From assembly GCA_004124385.1 (NCBI GenBank), contig SCKN01000005.1, forward strand, positions 62,001 to 126,000: a stretch of DNA of 64,000 nucleotides. Reading direction: 5' to 3'. This document shows, in pieces, positions 8,862-19,181 of the stretch (the first letter of the stretch is position 1; every line of letters starts with the position of its first letter). A program made the position numbers and the translations under genes. Source of the stretch: Fidelibacterota bacterium (GTDB lineage Bacteria > Fidelibacterota > Marinisomatia > Marinisomatales > TCS55). The notes under the pieces are model-generated. The model saw only the letters and a program-made list of their open reading frames with translations. It was not told the origin of the DNA and made no database searches.

Positions 8862-9983
8862 ATGACCTCTAGCCAAAATACAGTATTTTTTCTCGTGGCA
8901 GGAGAAGAGTCCGGTGATATACATGGGGCTCGACTCATTTCTGCTCTAAAAGAAAAATGCCCTGATGCTTCTTTTGTGGGACATGGTGGAAATAAGATGA
9001 AATCTGCAGGAATGGATATCCTTGAACATGTAGATGACTTGTCAATGATGGGTTTTACAGAAGTATTAAAGCATCTTCCTTATATGTTAAATGTAATGGG
9101 GAATACATTGGGGAAAATTCAGGAAATAAAACCCCATCGCTTAATTCTTATTGATTACCCCGGGTTTAACTTGCGTTTGGCAAAAAATATTCATCCTTTA
9201 GGATTGCCCATCACATATTTTATAATGCCTCAAGTGTGGGCCTGGAAAGAAAAACGGGTAAAGACAATCCGTAAATGTGTTGATCAAGCATTATGTATTT
9301 TCCCTTTTGAACAAGAATGGTTTGAACAACGTGGAGTCAATGCTTATTTTGTTGGGCATCCGTTTTCAGAATTCCACAAGCCTACAATGCATAAAGAAGC
9401 TTTTTTCCAGAAACACCATTTGGATATAAACAAACCATTGCTCGTTCTTTTCCCTGGTAGTCGCCAACAAGAGATAAATCGTCATCTTCCCATTTTTAAA
9501 AAAACAGTTTCTTTAATTAAAGATAGCAATCTTCAACTCATTATGGGCAAGGCACCCAACATATCATTGCCGTCCATCCCCAATAATTGGAAAATAGAAG
9601 AGGAGGATACGAGCCTTTGTCTGGAATATGGTACAGCCGTATTGACCTCTTCAGGAACAGCTACGCTCCAATCTGCCGTTCAGGATATTCCAGCCGTTGT
9701 GAGTTATAAACTTTCAGTCGGAAGCTGGCTCCTTGCCAAAAACTTGTCAAGAGTACCGTTTGCAGCTATGACCAATCTTATTGCCGGGAAACAAATCGTC
9801 CCGGAATTTCTACAATATGAAATGACAGCGGAAAACCTAGCTGAAGCTGTTAAACCATTGCTTTATAATTCTCATGAAAGAAAAAATATGCTTATGGAGT
9901 ACGAAGAAGTAAGAAGAACACTGGGTATGCCGGGAGCCTACGAACGCGCGGCAGATGCTATATTATCACGAACAGTTCGTTGA
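8862..9983 (+). CDS. lpxB: Lipid-A-disaccharide synthase LpxB
   Basis: 373 residues, full family length. It joins lipid X and UDP-2,3-diacylglucosamine to the lipid A disaccharide on the inner face of the cytoplasmic membrane. Family marks: AGEESGDIHGARL at the N-terminus, VGHGGNKMKSAGM, MGFTEVLKHLP, DYPGFNLRLAK, MPQVWAWKEKRV and the SSGTATLQ donor loop. It is followed within a few hundred bases by the DUF374 and lpxK genes on the same strand. Confidence 0.95.
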   Translation: MTSSQNTVFFLVAGEESGDIHGARLISALKEKCPDASFVGHGGNKMKSAGMDILEHVDDLSMMGFTEVLKHLPYMLNVMGNTLGKIQEIKPHRLILIDYPGFNLRLAKNIHPLGLPITYFIMPQVWAWKEKRVKTIRKCVDQALCIFPFEQEWFEQRGVNAYFVGHPFSEFHKPTMHKEAFFQKHHLDINKPLLVLFPGSRQQEINRHLPIFKKTVSLIKDSNLQLIMGKAPNISLPSIPNNWKIEEEDTSLCLEYGTAVLTSSGTATLQSAVQDIPAVVSYKLSVGSWLLAKNLSRVPFAAMTNLIAGKQIVPEFLQYEMTAENLAEAVKPLLYNSHERKNMLMEYEEVRRTLGMPGAYERAADAILSRTVR

Positions 9984-10111
9984 AATGAACTTTTCAAAAC
10001 AGAATAAAACCCCTCTTCGCTTCTACCCTATGAATGGGAGAAAGTTATTTTGAAAATCCATTATTTTTCCCCTCCGCTGACGCTAACATGGGAAACACAA
10101 AGGGATATATA

Positions 10112-10756
10112 ATGAAGAAAAAGATTCTCTTTTTTCTGGGTGTGTTTTTTGGAAAATGGGCATTGAAATTTCTTTATAGTACCAACCGATGGAATATCGA
10201 AGGTGATGGGCAAATTGAAAAATTACGTGCGGAAGGCAAGTCCATTATTTTTACAACGTGGCATGGAAATTTATTGCCCGGTTATTTATATGTGGCAGAT
10301 AAACAACCCTACGGTGTGGCGGGAAAACACGGAGATGCAGAAATCATTTCACGAATTGCTGTAAAACTTGGTTATAAAACAATCCGCGGTTCCAGTTCGG
10401 ATGGTGGGAGAGAGGCTTATAAACAAATTATAAATGTGTTAAATGAAAAAGGCTCCCTTGTGTTTATTACTCCGGATGGACCCAAAGGTCCGGCTAAAGA
10501 ACCCAAACCGGGAGCAGTAAAAGCTGCCATGCGAACCGGTGCCGTATTATTACCCACCGGGAGCTATGCTACAAAACACTGGGCGTCTACAAACTGGGAT
10601 ACCTTTTATGTAGCTAAACCCTTTGGTAAAATCCACTTGTTGATTGGCAAGCCGCTGGCGTTTTCTGAAAATGACGATTTTGATGAATGTTCAAATCTAT
10701 TAAAAAATGAGCTAGACAGATTGGAAGAGGAGGCCAAGCGTCGTGCCGCAGTTTGA
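10112..10756 (+). CDS. DUF374 lysophospholipid-acyltransferase-like protein of the lipid A cluster
   Basis: 214 residues from ATG 10112, which has AGGG about 9 bases upstream; an in-frame ATG at 10034 would add 26 residues unlike the family. The core has TTWHGNLLPG, RGSSSDGGREA and the signature TPDGPKGPAKEPKPGAVKAA. DUF374 proteins are related to LPLAT acyltransferases and often lie beside lpxK, suggesting a role in lipid A or LPS acylation. The first residues are a membrane-binding helix. Its end overlaps the start of lpxK by 14 bases. Confidence 0.85.
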   Translation: MKKKILFFLGVFFGKWALKFLYSTNRWNIEGDGQIEKLRAEGKSIIFTTWHGNLLPGYLYVADKQPYGVAGKHGDAEIISRIAVKLGYKTIRGSSSDGGREAYKQIINVLNEKGSLVFITPDGPKGPAKEPKPGAVKAAMRTGAVLLPTGSYATKHWASTNWDTFYVAKPFGKIHLLIGKPLAFSENDDFDECSNLLKNELDRLEEEAKRRAAV

Positions 10757-11774
10757 TCCCCAATCTATAAAAAAATACCGAATGTTTCTCTGGCCCCTGG
10801 GATTTTTCTATTGGCTGCTGATCTTCTGGCGGAACTTCTTTTATAATTTAGGCTTTTTTGTTTCCCGAAAATTGCCCTGCAAGGTGGTAAGTATTGGCAA
10901 TCTTTCTGTGGGCGGAACAGGCAAAACACCCTTTGTTTTATTTCTGGCCAATACTTTAAAAGCCACAGGATTGAAGGTTGCTGTTTTGAGCAGGGGCTAT
11001 AAACGTAAGTCAGCCGGAACGCTTGTCGTCAGTGATGGAAACGCAGTTCAATCAAACCTGGAAAATAGTGGCGATGAACCTTTTATGCTGGCCAATAAAT
11101 TAAAAGGAATACCCGTCGTTGTGGATGAGAACCGCTATCGGGGCGGGCAATTAATATGTAATGAATATAACCCTGATGTGATTCTCATGGATGATGCCTT
11201 CCAGCACCGGCGGGTGTTTCGGGATGTGGATATTGTTTTAATCAACAGCAATCACCGCCGTCCAAAACTGCTGCCTTACGGACTGCTCCGGGAACCATTG
11301 AGAAATATTAAACGTGCTGATGCAGTCATTTTCACCAAAGCTAATTTGACGCCCCCCGATGAAAAACTAGTCAATGCAGTATCTAACTATTGCAGTTTTA
11401 CTATGGAGTCTGATTTAATACCAAATACGCAGTTGATTGGATTAGATGGTTCAACAAAACCTGTAAGCGATTTCAATGGCCCCGTGGTGGCCGTTTCCGG
11501 CGTGGGCGATCCGGATAGTTTTGAAGTAATAATGGAAGAAGCTGGGTTGGATTATGTCCATCATTTTCGTCACGACAATCATGCGGATTATTCAGCTATG
11601 GATTTGGAAGTTATTCGGGAAGTATTTTTAGCGGCTGAAGCGCAGGCAATTATTACGACAGAAAAAGATTTAGCAAAACTAGAGGAGCTAAAAGACCTGC
11701 CTGTTTATGCTTTGCCAGTGGGTGTTTCGCTTTATACAAAAGACGAGGAGCAGTTAATAGATTTAGTGTGTTAA
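10743..11774 (+). CDS. lpxK: Tetraacyldisaccharide 4'-kinase LpxK
   Basis: 343 residues. Phosphorylates the 4' position of the lipid A disaccharide at the inner membrane. It has an N-terminal membrane helix (about residues 14-40), the P-loop GNLSVGGTGKTP at 52-63, LSRGYKRKS, GDEPFMLANKL, and DDAFQHRRVFRDVDIV. GTG 10743 is taken as start because the helix follows at once; ATG 10782 is the alternative. A small terminator follows at 11778. Confidence 0.93.
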   Translation: MPQFDPQSIKKYRMFLWPLGFFYWLLIFWRNFFYNLGFFVSRKLPCKVVSIGNLSVGGTGKTPFVLFLANTLKATGLKVAVLSRGYKRKSAGTLVVSDGNAVQSNLENSGDEPFMLANKLKGIPVVVDENRYRGGQLICNEYNPDVILMDDAFQHRRVFRDVDIVLINSNHRRPKLLPYGLLREPLRNIKRADAVIFTKANLTPPDEKLVNAVSNYCSFTMESDLIPNTQLIGLDGSTKPVSDFNGPVVAVSGVGDPDSFEVIMEEAGLDYVHHFRHDNHADYSAMDLEVIREVFLAAEAQAIITTEKDLAKLEELKDLPVYALPVGVSLYTKDEEQLIDLVC

Positions 11775-11777
11775 TGA

Positions 11778-11802
11778 GCCGTAGGCGACGGCGTTCTTTT
11801 TA
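11778..11802 (+). terminator. Probable terminator of the lpx operon
   Basis: Five-bp GC stem GCCGT/ACGGC around AGGCG, then GTTCTTTTTA. It begins four bases past the lpxK stop. The stem is short, so confidence is moderate. Confidence 0.55.
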
Positions 11803-11815
11803 CATAAGTTTCTAA

Positions 11816-13103
11816 TTATTGCAACAAAATAACTTTCTGATTCTCCACAAACTCACCACTCTGCAGCCGCACAAAATACACACCACTGGGTTGACTGCCG
11901 GCATTCCATACAATTTCATGCTCTCCTTGCGTAAGTGGTTCATCAATGAGCGTCTCCACCAACCGCCCGGTTATGTCGAATATTTGTATTTGCGACGATT
12001 GTGTCGAGGATAAGCTAAACCGGATTGGGGTAGTTTTGATGTAGAACGAATTTAAATGGTGTGAGTGGGAAGTCTTCAGTGGTAGAAACTACGTCGTACT
12101 CAAAAGCTCCCATGTCGGGGTCGGAGTCAACATATTCACCGGGACTCAAGTTAACAAGCGTATCGCCTTGCCAAACAAAGAACGCTGTGCCAGCATCAAT
12201 ACAAGGCGAACCGTTTTGGAGCGTGTAGTCGCCGCCGCTTTCGTCAGTAAAGAGCGGATCAGTGTCGATGTTGCCTGTTTCCCAATACACGGTGCCGTTA
12301 TTGTTAATTCCAATGCCGGCTGAATCTCCTTGAATATCAGAGTAGGCAATCATAATAGAATTAGAATTGAAAGAATCATCAAAATAAACCTCTTCCGGTG
12401 CATCATTCCACAAAATACTATTTGTAACGGTTGGAAAAGCCTGATAGCAATAGATGCCGCCCCCTTCTGGGGCCGAATTCTCTGTAATAGTACAGTTTAC
12501 TATATTGGGGGAATTATGCTGAACTACAATACCACCTCCTTTTCCTGGGCTGGTATTCCCAGATATTAGACAGTTCTTAATTTCAGCTGCAGATTGGTCA
12601 AGATTTAGCCCTCCACCCCACCACTCAGAGGTATTACCTGAAATAATACAGTTGATAACAATCGGAGAACAATAAGAAAAGTAAAGTCCGCTATTTTGAT
12701 TATTCTTTATAATACAATTTTTAATAGTCAAACTATTGCCCGAGATACACAAAATACCACCACCATCATTGCCATCATTAGGGGTTCCATTTTGTATTGT
12801 GAATCCATCTAATATTAGTGTAGCACCTTGTTCTTGGGGAAAGAGAAATCCTCTACCATTATTCTCACAGTCTATAATGGTTGATGTTGCCCCACTTGCT
12901 GATATAATAGTAATGGATTTTCCACCAATTTCAAGGTCTTTGTTTCCACTACCTGTATAAGTACCAGATTGAACAAGGACTGTATCGCCATTACTACTTG
13001 CATCAATGCCGGCCTGGATGGTGGTGTAGTCCGCAGGTACATGGATTGTTGTAGCAAATACAACTGTCGTATAAACAAATAAACTAATAATTAGACGCTT
13101 CAT
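11816..13103 (-). pseudogene. Secreted parallel beta-helix protein with sorting domain, frameshifted near the C-terminus
   Basis: The first frame (12015-13103, 362 residues) has a signal peptide, the opening HVPADYTTIQAGIDAS, and repeated right-handed beta-helix rungs such as NSLTIKNCIIKNN and IVNCTITENSAPEGGGIY, as in surface or secreted polysaccharide-related proteins. It ends FVLHQNYPNPV-stop where FNPTT is expected. A second frame continues at once with TTPIRFSLSSTQSSQIQIFD and QPSGVYFVRLQSGEFVENQK to TAA at 11816, which is the rest of the sorting domain. The break is at about 12018-12040. Without the tail the product should not be sorted correctly. Confidence 0.8.
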
Positions 13104-13216
13104 TTTGACCTCCCTGGTAAAATCATATTTTTAAGATATTAAATCTACCACAACCCAAATCTACCACCCCTACAACAGATTTTTTAAAGTAAAAAACTTA
13201 AGTCATTTAATACAGA

Positions 13217-16200
13217 TTAGAACTGCGCCACACCCCAGGCGAACATAACACCTACAAAGGTGAGCATGAGCGGCCAGCCGGTGCTCACAAAGCGGCGGGC
13301 ATCGGGGTTTTCAAATACATGAATCTGAAACTGGTGGGTCGTGGTGGCGCCCCGTTCATCAATGGCCGTAATGATCACATCTTGGGGCCCTAGCTGGCTG
13401 TTGCGGGGACGCCATTTAAACTGGCCTGTCTTTTTATTAAATGACGCATATTTGGGTAAGCGTATAGAACGGAAAGCCACACGGTCGCCATTCAAGTCTT
13501 CCGCAACAATTGTATAGCGGTACTCATAACCTGTTAAGCCCACAGGTTTAGGCTTGGAAATGATCGAGGGTGGAATATTCACAAAGACGCGTCCTGTTTG
13601 GTTATCTTCATGATAGCCGTCTGATACTTTTATAGAAAATGTATGCTTATTCACTTGGGACGATTTTGGAATCCAAACAATTTTCCCCGTGTTGGACATC
13701 TGCATGCCCTGGGGACCTTTCAAAAGTTCATAATGGAGCTCGGCATCGGCGTTTTTATCCTCCACCTGTACTTGATATTTATACATTTCTTCAACGAGCG
13801 CAGCTTTCGGCGCCTGGGATACAATCGTTGCCGGATGATTCACATATAGCTCAAATGATTGCTCATCTTTGGTATATCCATCAGACACCACCAATTTGAT
13901 AGGATAGGTATCGTATTGGTCTTTCCCCGGCGTCCATAACAATGTTCCGGTAAATTCATCCACTTCCATGCCATCGGGGAATTCTTCTAACGTGTAGCGA
14001 ATGGCGCTCCTGCGTTCTACAATGACTTTGGGCGGTTTACCTTTTGATCCCTGGAAAAATTCCCAGAGAACATCTTTAACACTCACAGAGCGATCATCTT
14101 TTTCTTCGATGATTACCATCAGCCGATCGTCCTCCCAAAAAATAGAGTGTACATAACGCTTCAAATTCAGGCGGCTGAATTCATCTGACTCCATCTCCCC
14201 TTGGCTGGTCATATAAACAACTTCAGCTGCATTCCAATCCCCGATATAGCGATCCACATTTTCACGATACACATCATCTGTAATATTGACTGCATACACT
14301 CGTGCTTTTTCTGTGTCTTCCAGTTTTACAACATGGCTAAAAGGTAAAAGGGATCCTTTATTCAGATCCGTCGTCATAATTTTATATTTATACTGCTGTC
14401 CCACCGTTGCCTGCATGACTGGAATCGATACCAATTTAATAGGGGAATTGATAAAAAAATCTGCTTCAATTATCCGGACATCTTTTCCGTCATCCACTTC
14501 GATCTTCAAATGACCAAAGTCCATTTCATCTCGGGTGGGTTCCCAGCGCAAACGTCCGGTAAAAGGATCCATGCGCATTCCATCAGGCATTTCCACAGCC
14601 GTATAGGTTAGGACGTCATTCACATTGGGATCTGTTACGTCCAATTGGAAATCCCAAACATAACCCAAATTAACCTTATTCATGGGCGGTGGTGCACGAT
14701 CAATAACCGGCGGATGGTTGACAAATAAAATAACTTCTTGTGTATCAGCCGCAACACCATGATTGGCGACGATTGCAAAATTTTGCGTATCAATTTGAGA
14801 AACGGCAGGTGTCCATTCGATTAATCCTAATTCAGACAAAGTCATGCCTTCCGGATGATAAAGCATTTTATATGTCAATTCCTGATCTAAATCCGGGCGC
14901 CAAACGTCCACCTTATATTTGAAAAGTTCATTCACGCGAATAATTGAATCTGCTTCTGACAGGATTTTTACACCGGCACGGGCAAACAGCTGAAACTCCT
15001 GGGCTGCGCGATCAAATCCATCGGAAGCAACAATGCGTACATCATAAATATTCACATGACTACTGTCCGTTTGCCAATACAGGGCACCGCTAGAATCCAT
15101 TTCCATACCATCAGGGGATACTTCCAGCATAAACTGAATCTTGGCATCTTCGTTATAATCATTAATAATCGGAGAATATGTAAATAGTGAGTTGGCAACA
15201 AATTCAGTAATGGCCGGTTCAGAAATAAATTCCGGAGCATCATTTACATAAATCCATAGGCGTTCATCATAACCTTCTAAATGGGGGACAACTTTGTATG
15301 TGAGTAAAAAACCAATTTCTTCAGATTCTAATTCAACCGTTTCACCTGTTTTCATTTCTACGTGATAAGCCAATTTATACGCACCCAGTTGTGTTCCGTT
15401 TGGCACCCATTGAATAGAACGTGTTTCATAATGGAAGAACATGCCTTTTGGAGGCGGAAGTAACCAGCGAAAACTATAAAACAGATTCGCTTCATCTTCC
15501 GGGATTGAATACACAAATAATTGTTCAACAGGAAGAACATGCCTGGGTAAAACGCCTTTAGGCAATGGTTGCCCTAACGATTTTATCGGTTTAATGCCTG
15601 CGGCCAGTGAGCCAATATCAAGACCGGTGATTTCCGGAAATATATCCAATAAATCTATGGGATCTGTTAACGTATCCTGTACCGTTGGTTTATCAACTGG
15701 CGGTGGTAAACCCAAGTCTGTTAGAAAAACGGATGTTTCATCACCATCCCAGCCGGCAGCAATTGTCGTACCAATATATTTGCCCTGTTTTATAATTGGA
15801 ATAGCTGAAAAAACCTGAATGTCCACTGTATCAACAGTGAGTGTAAAATAACTTTCACTTTTTTCTTCCGGTTTTTCTGCTCCAAAAGAAACGGTCATCA
15901 TATTCATTTCACCGGACACTAATAATAGGTCTGTATATGTGTCATGATCAAAATCAGCAATTTGTACGTCGGAAAGAGGCCCTGCTTCGTTGGGAATATT
16001 ATCTATATCAATCCCAGCTTGTGACAATGTTAATGCAATTAAATGACCGCTTTGGAATGGTGCAATTACATCCAAAAATCCATCAGCATCCCAATCCGTA
16101 ATTGTAATCGACCGATTAAGAAATCCATTCATTCCAGAAACTGTAATATAATTTTCTTCTCCTTGAATAAATGAACCGTTTTTATTAAAAAACGGTTGTG

Positions 16201-16885
16201 CCTTCATTACATTTCCTTCAGGGCTGAAACTGATTATATCATCAAAACCATCGTTATTCCAGTCTACTACTCCGACATATACAAAACCAGACCCGAAGCG
16301 CATTGCTTCTGGTTCCAAGCGATTACTTATAAAAAGCTGTCCGTCCTTATTCACATCAACAATAGCCAATCCGCGGACCGGGCTTCCCAGAGAAACAACC
16401 AATTCCTGATCGTCATCGCCGTCGCGGTTCAACAATTCAAAATTGTGACAGCGTAGAAATGTATTACGTTCTGATAGGTTTAATGTGCTCGCGGGCGTTT
16501 CGCTGAAACCTTCACCGTCCCAAGGATAATAATACACGATAGGTTGTAAAATGTGTTCCTCGTTTTCATCCGCGAGGTTCATTATAGTTATAAGTTCAGG
16601 AACGCCGTCACCATCCAAATCGCCCAATTTCAAATTCACAAAATTACCCAATAAACCATCCGGAGCAGCCAATTCCCAATTCAATTGCTGATATCCATCG
16701 CCATCAATCTCATAATAACGGATCATAGAAACGGATCTACCGTTGTCTTGCCCGGTTTCAATTGTAGCAAACTCATAAAGGCCATCCTGATCAAGATCAA
16801 ATGTTCCCTCCATATGAATAATCTGCAGATCCTTGCTGAAAACAAGGCTAAAAATTAGTAAAATGATTGTGGAGAGTCTATTCAT
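13217..16885 (-). CDS. Large surface protein: FG-GAP propeller plus repeated cadherin/He_PIG-like domains
   Basis: 1222 residues. A signal peptide is followed by an N-terminal region of about 330 residues with FG-GAP/VCBS calcium-loop repeats (DLDGDGVPELI, DWNNDGFDDIIS, DWDADGFLDVIAP). The rest is about seven Ig-like modules of the dystroglycan/He_PIG type, each with a P-x-G-M-x-(M/V) then G-x-(L/I)-x-W-x-P pattern, for example FPDGMEVDEFTGTLLWTP. It ends in one hydrophobic helix (WPLMLTFVGVMFAWGVAQF), not a sorting domain, so it is probably anchored by its C-terminus. A likely adhesin or envelope scaffold. It overlaps the upstream paralogue by 4 bases. Confidence 0.8.
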   Translation of the reverse strand: MNRLSTIILLIFSLVFSKDLQIIHMEGTFDLDQDGLYEFATIETGQDNGRSVSMIRYYEIDGDGYQQLNWELAAPDGLLGNFVNLKLGDLDGDGVPELITIMNLADENEEHILQPIVYYYPWDGEGFSETPASTLNLSERNTFLRCHNFELLNRDGDDDQELVVSLGSPVRGLAIVDVNKDGQLFISNRLEPEAMRFGSGFVYVGVVDWNNDGFDDIISFSPEGNVMKAQPFFNKNGSFIQGEENYITVSGMNGFLNRSITITDWDADGFLDVIAPFQSGHLIALTLSQAGIDIDNIPNEAGPLSDVQIADFDHDTYTDLLLVSGEMNMMTVSFGAEKPEEKSESYFTLTVDTVDIQVFSAIPIIKQGKYIGTTIAAGWDGDETSVFLTDLGLPPPVDKPTVQDTLTDPIDLLDIFPEITGLDIGSLAAGIKPIKSLGQPLPKGVLPRHVLPVEQLFVYSIPEDEANLFYSFRWLLPPPKGMFFHYETRSIQWVPNGTQLGAYKLAYHVEMKTGETVELESEEIGFLLTYKVVPHLEGYDERLWIYVNDAPEFISEPAITEFVANSLFTYSPIINDYNEDAKIQFMLEVSPDGMEMDSSGALYWQTDSSHVNIYDVRIVASDGFDRAAQEFQLFARAGVKILSEADSIIRVNELFKYKVDVWRPDLDQELTYKMLYHPEGMTLSELGLIEWTPAVSQIDTQNFAIVANHGVAADTQEVILFVNHPPVIDRAPPPMNKVNLGYVWDFQLDVTDPNVNDVLTYTAVEMPDGMRMDPFTGRLRWEPTRDEMDFGHLKIEVDDGKDVRIIEADFFINSPIKLVSIPVMQATVGQQYKYKIMTTDLNKGSLLPFSHVVKLEDTEKARVYAVNITDDVYRENVDRYIGDWNAAEVVYMTSQGEMESDEFSRLNLKRYVHSIFWEDDRLMVIIEEKDDRSVSVKDVLWEFFQGSKGKPPKVIVERRSAIRYTLEEFPDGMEVDEFTGTLLWTPGKDQYDTYPIKLVVSDGYTKDEQSFELYVNHPATIVSQAPKAALVEEMYKYQVQVEDKNADAELHYELLKGPQGMQMSNTGKIVWIPKSSQVNKHTFSIKVSDGYHEDNQTGRVFVNIPPSIISKPKPVGLTGYEYRYTIVAEDLNGDRVAFRSIRLPKYASFNKKTGQFKWRPRNSQLGPQDVIITAIDERGATTTHQFQIHVFENPDARRFVSTGWPLMLTFVGVMFAWGVAQF

Positions 16886-18939
16886 CGTATATTTATTCGA
16901 GAAGAATCTACAACAACACTATCTACACCCATAAACTCTAGAATTTGAAATTTCATTTCTTTTAACCGTTTGGTAAAATTTTCACGGTTATACATTTCGG
17001 CATGTATACTGTAGGGGTAAAATTCACCTGTAAAAGTGATGGTTGTATTCACGATTTTATTTCCAAGGCTATCCATTTTTACATCCCCGGTAATATTCCA
17101 CAATTCGACAGCTTTCATGCTAATTGAAATATTGTGTCCATTTTCAGATAATGGGGTTAATACTGAAATATATGAATTATTTTTGGTTTTCAACCCTGCT
17201 TCACTAGAGTATAAAAAAATTCCATTATCACTATCACCCAAACGCATGGATTCAGGGAATCCCTCAAATTCATACATGGGATAATGTTGTAAGGTTGACC
17301 GCCAGTTTGATGGATTCAAGCTTGATATTGTATTCAGTGAATCTATAGTCGGTTCAATTTTTGCGTAAATAATATTTTCTGTCAAATCGTGATTCAGCAT
17401 TAGGGTCATCATTTTATCACTACTGTCTTTGTTTGATGTGTAAGAAAAATTGACATGTTTATCAATATTGACTCTCCCAAGATTCGCAAATATTGAATGG
17501 GAAAAGGATGGGTATTTTGGAATATCTATTTCATTAACCGATACACTAAAAGGAGGTACGCCATCAAAAAGAAAGCGTTCATTCCCGGCTGCTTTTCTGG
17601 GAGTGAGCACCAGAACACTATAGGGCTCATAAGGAGGTGGAACATAAATAATAGGCGGTTTTGTCGTATCAATTACAATAACCGCATAGGAGCGCTCTAA
17701 TCCTTCTAGAACGGGGAAGATTCTATGACGATCACCTAAATCGTCTTCATCCGATACCAGTTCTTCGTTTAATCGTTGTTCTATAAAAAATTTGATTTCA
17801 TGTACTCCAATATCTTCTCGTCTTGGTATCCATGAAATAGTTCCTGAACTCGGGTCAAAATAGGCATTGGATGGAGGTTTTAATAACCAATTAAAACTAT
17901 AAAATTCTATAGCCGTATCCACTGCTGCTTTATAATTGAGTGTATCCCCCAGTCTTAAAGTATCATCGGGAATGATAGATATTATAGTATCTGGTTCGGG
18001 TATTTTAACTAAATCATACACTCCAAGATCTGCTCTATTAGATAGAATTTCATTTATCCTTTTCGAATCGGCGCTATCTGGAAGGATGAAAAGATTTTGT
18101 CCGCTCAAATCACTTTCGGATAAAACCAACAAACTATCGAGAAACGCCAAGGTTAATACTTCGCCACTGATAAATGGTAATTGAAGTTCTTCAAAATCAT
18201 TTTTATCTAAATCTGTTTTTTGGATTGCGGAACCTATCAAGTTGCGAGCGCCGTTCAAGGGAAATATGTTTTCTGTTACGACTACAGCTTTTTCATCGGC
18301 ACGATACAATACAACTTTTAATGAATCATTTTCCGGGCTAAATACGGCCAAGTGGGCCTCGCCAGATAAATTCATAAAACTAGAAAACACAGGTCCAAAC
18401 CCATTGCGTAGCTTATCGGGCAATTCAATATTCATAGTTGAACCAGTAAGGCTTTCTTCTTGATTTTGAACCTCAAGCAATACGGCTGCTCGATAAGGCG
18501 TGCCAACGGCTATTGATAGTACTCTAGACTGCGCATCAATATCACAATTATTTGGATGCAATAAATCGTCATTATCCATTTCAATGGATTGCGGAACAAA
18601 AAGAGAATCTGCCCAAGAAAATAAATGGAGCCACTTATTTTCCTTACTGCGCTTACCGGGCAAATAATCAGCCACAATTATTAAATTTATTTTACCATCA
18701 TTGTTAATATCGTAAATATTGGCATCTTTTATTATATAATTGTCTGGAATAATTTCCCACATTAATACATGTGATCCATCGTTTAGAATTTCAACATACC
18801 GTAGATGATTTTCATTAAACAGGAGCGCTTCGTCCATATTATTATTATTGAGATCAAATGGACCGCCAATATTTAATGTGCCTGCATGGATACTCATCTG
18901 CAGAAAAACTGCGTATATATACAACTTATTTGAGTTCAT
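16882..18939 (-). CDS. Secreted FG-GAP / Ig-like protein, shorter paralogue of the downstream gene
   Basis: 685 residues with a signal peptide. The N-terminal region has FG-GAP-like loops (DLNNNNMDEALLF, DINNDGKINLIIVADYL). At about 340-390 it has a module that matches the neighbour closely: YSFNWLLKPPSNAYFDPSSG followed by TISWIPRRE, against YSFRWLLPPPKGM and IQWVPN in the 1222-residue protein. The remaining 300 residues are unfamiliar and probably beta-rich. Stop and start of the two genes overlap by 4 bases, so they form one translational unit and probably one complex. Confidence 0.75.
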   Translation of the reverse strand: MNSNKLYIYAVFLQMSIHAGTLNIGGPFDLNNNNMDEALLFNENHLRYVEILNDGSHVLMWEIIPDNYIIKDANIYDINNDGKINLIIVADYLPGKRSKENKWLHLFSWADSLFVPQSIEMDNDDLLHPNNCDIDAQSRVLSIAVGTPYRAAVLLEVQNQEESLTGSTMNIELPDKLRNGFGPVFSSFMNLSGEAHLAVFSPENDSLKVVLYRADEKAVVVTENIFPLNGARNLIGSAIQKTDLDKNDFEELQLPFISGEVLTLAFLDSLLVLSESDLSGQNLFILPDSADSKRINEILSNRADLGVYDLVKIPEPDTIISIIPDDTLRLGDTLNYKAAVDTAIEFYSFNWLLKPPSNAYFDPSSGTISWIPRREDIGVHEIKFFIEQRLNEELVSDEDDLGDRHRIFPVLEGLERSYAVIVIDTTKPPIIYVPPPYEPYSVLVLTPRKAAGNERFLFDGVPPFSVSVNEIDIPKYPSFSHSIFANLGRVNIDKHVNFSYTSNKDSSDKMMTLMLNHDLTENIIYAKIEPTIDSLNTISSLNPSNWRSTLQHYPMYEFEGFPESMRLGDSDNGIFLYSSEAGLKTKNNSYISVLTPLSENGHNISISMKAVELWNITGDVKMDSLGNKIVNTTITFTGEFYPYSIHAEMYNRENFTKRLKEMKFQILEFMGVDSVVVDSSRINIR

Positions 18940-19181
18940 TTAATCACCGTTTTGAATTCCCTCGAATCAACCCTTGGAAGGAAAACGAATTAAATAAGCA
19001 TCAAAATGTCTCTTAAATGACGTTCCCTTACCTCAACTGAAAAGGAATATAGTTTCCATATCTCGAAAAATACAAGGAAAAGGGCCTGTTTTACCCATAG
19101 AATTGTCTAAATTTGTTACAATATTTCCCTTCTCAAATTGAAGTCTGCAAATATAAATTAAATAACGTATTGCACAGAAAA

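Noticed and set aside
10034-10111. Longer N-terminus of the DUF374 protein from ATG 10034
   Set aside because: The extra 26 residues do not resemble the family, and the ATG at 10112 has a better ribosome site.
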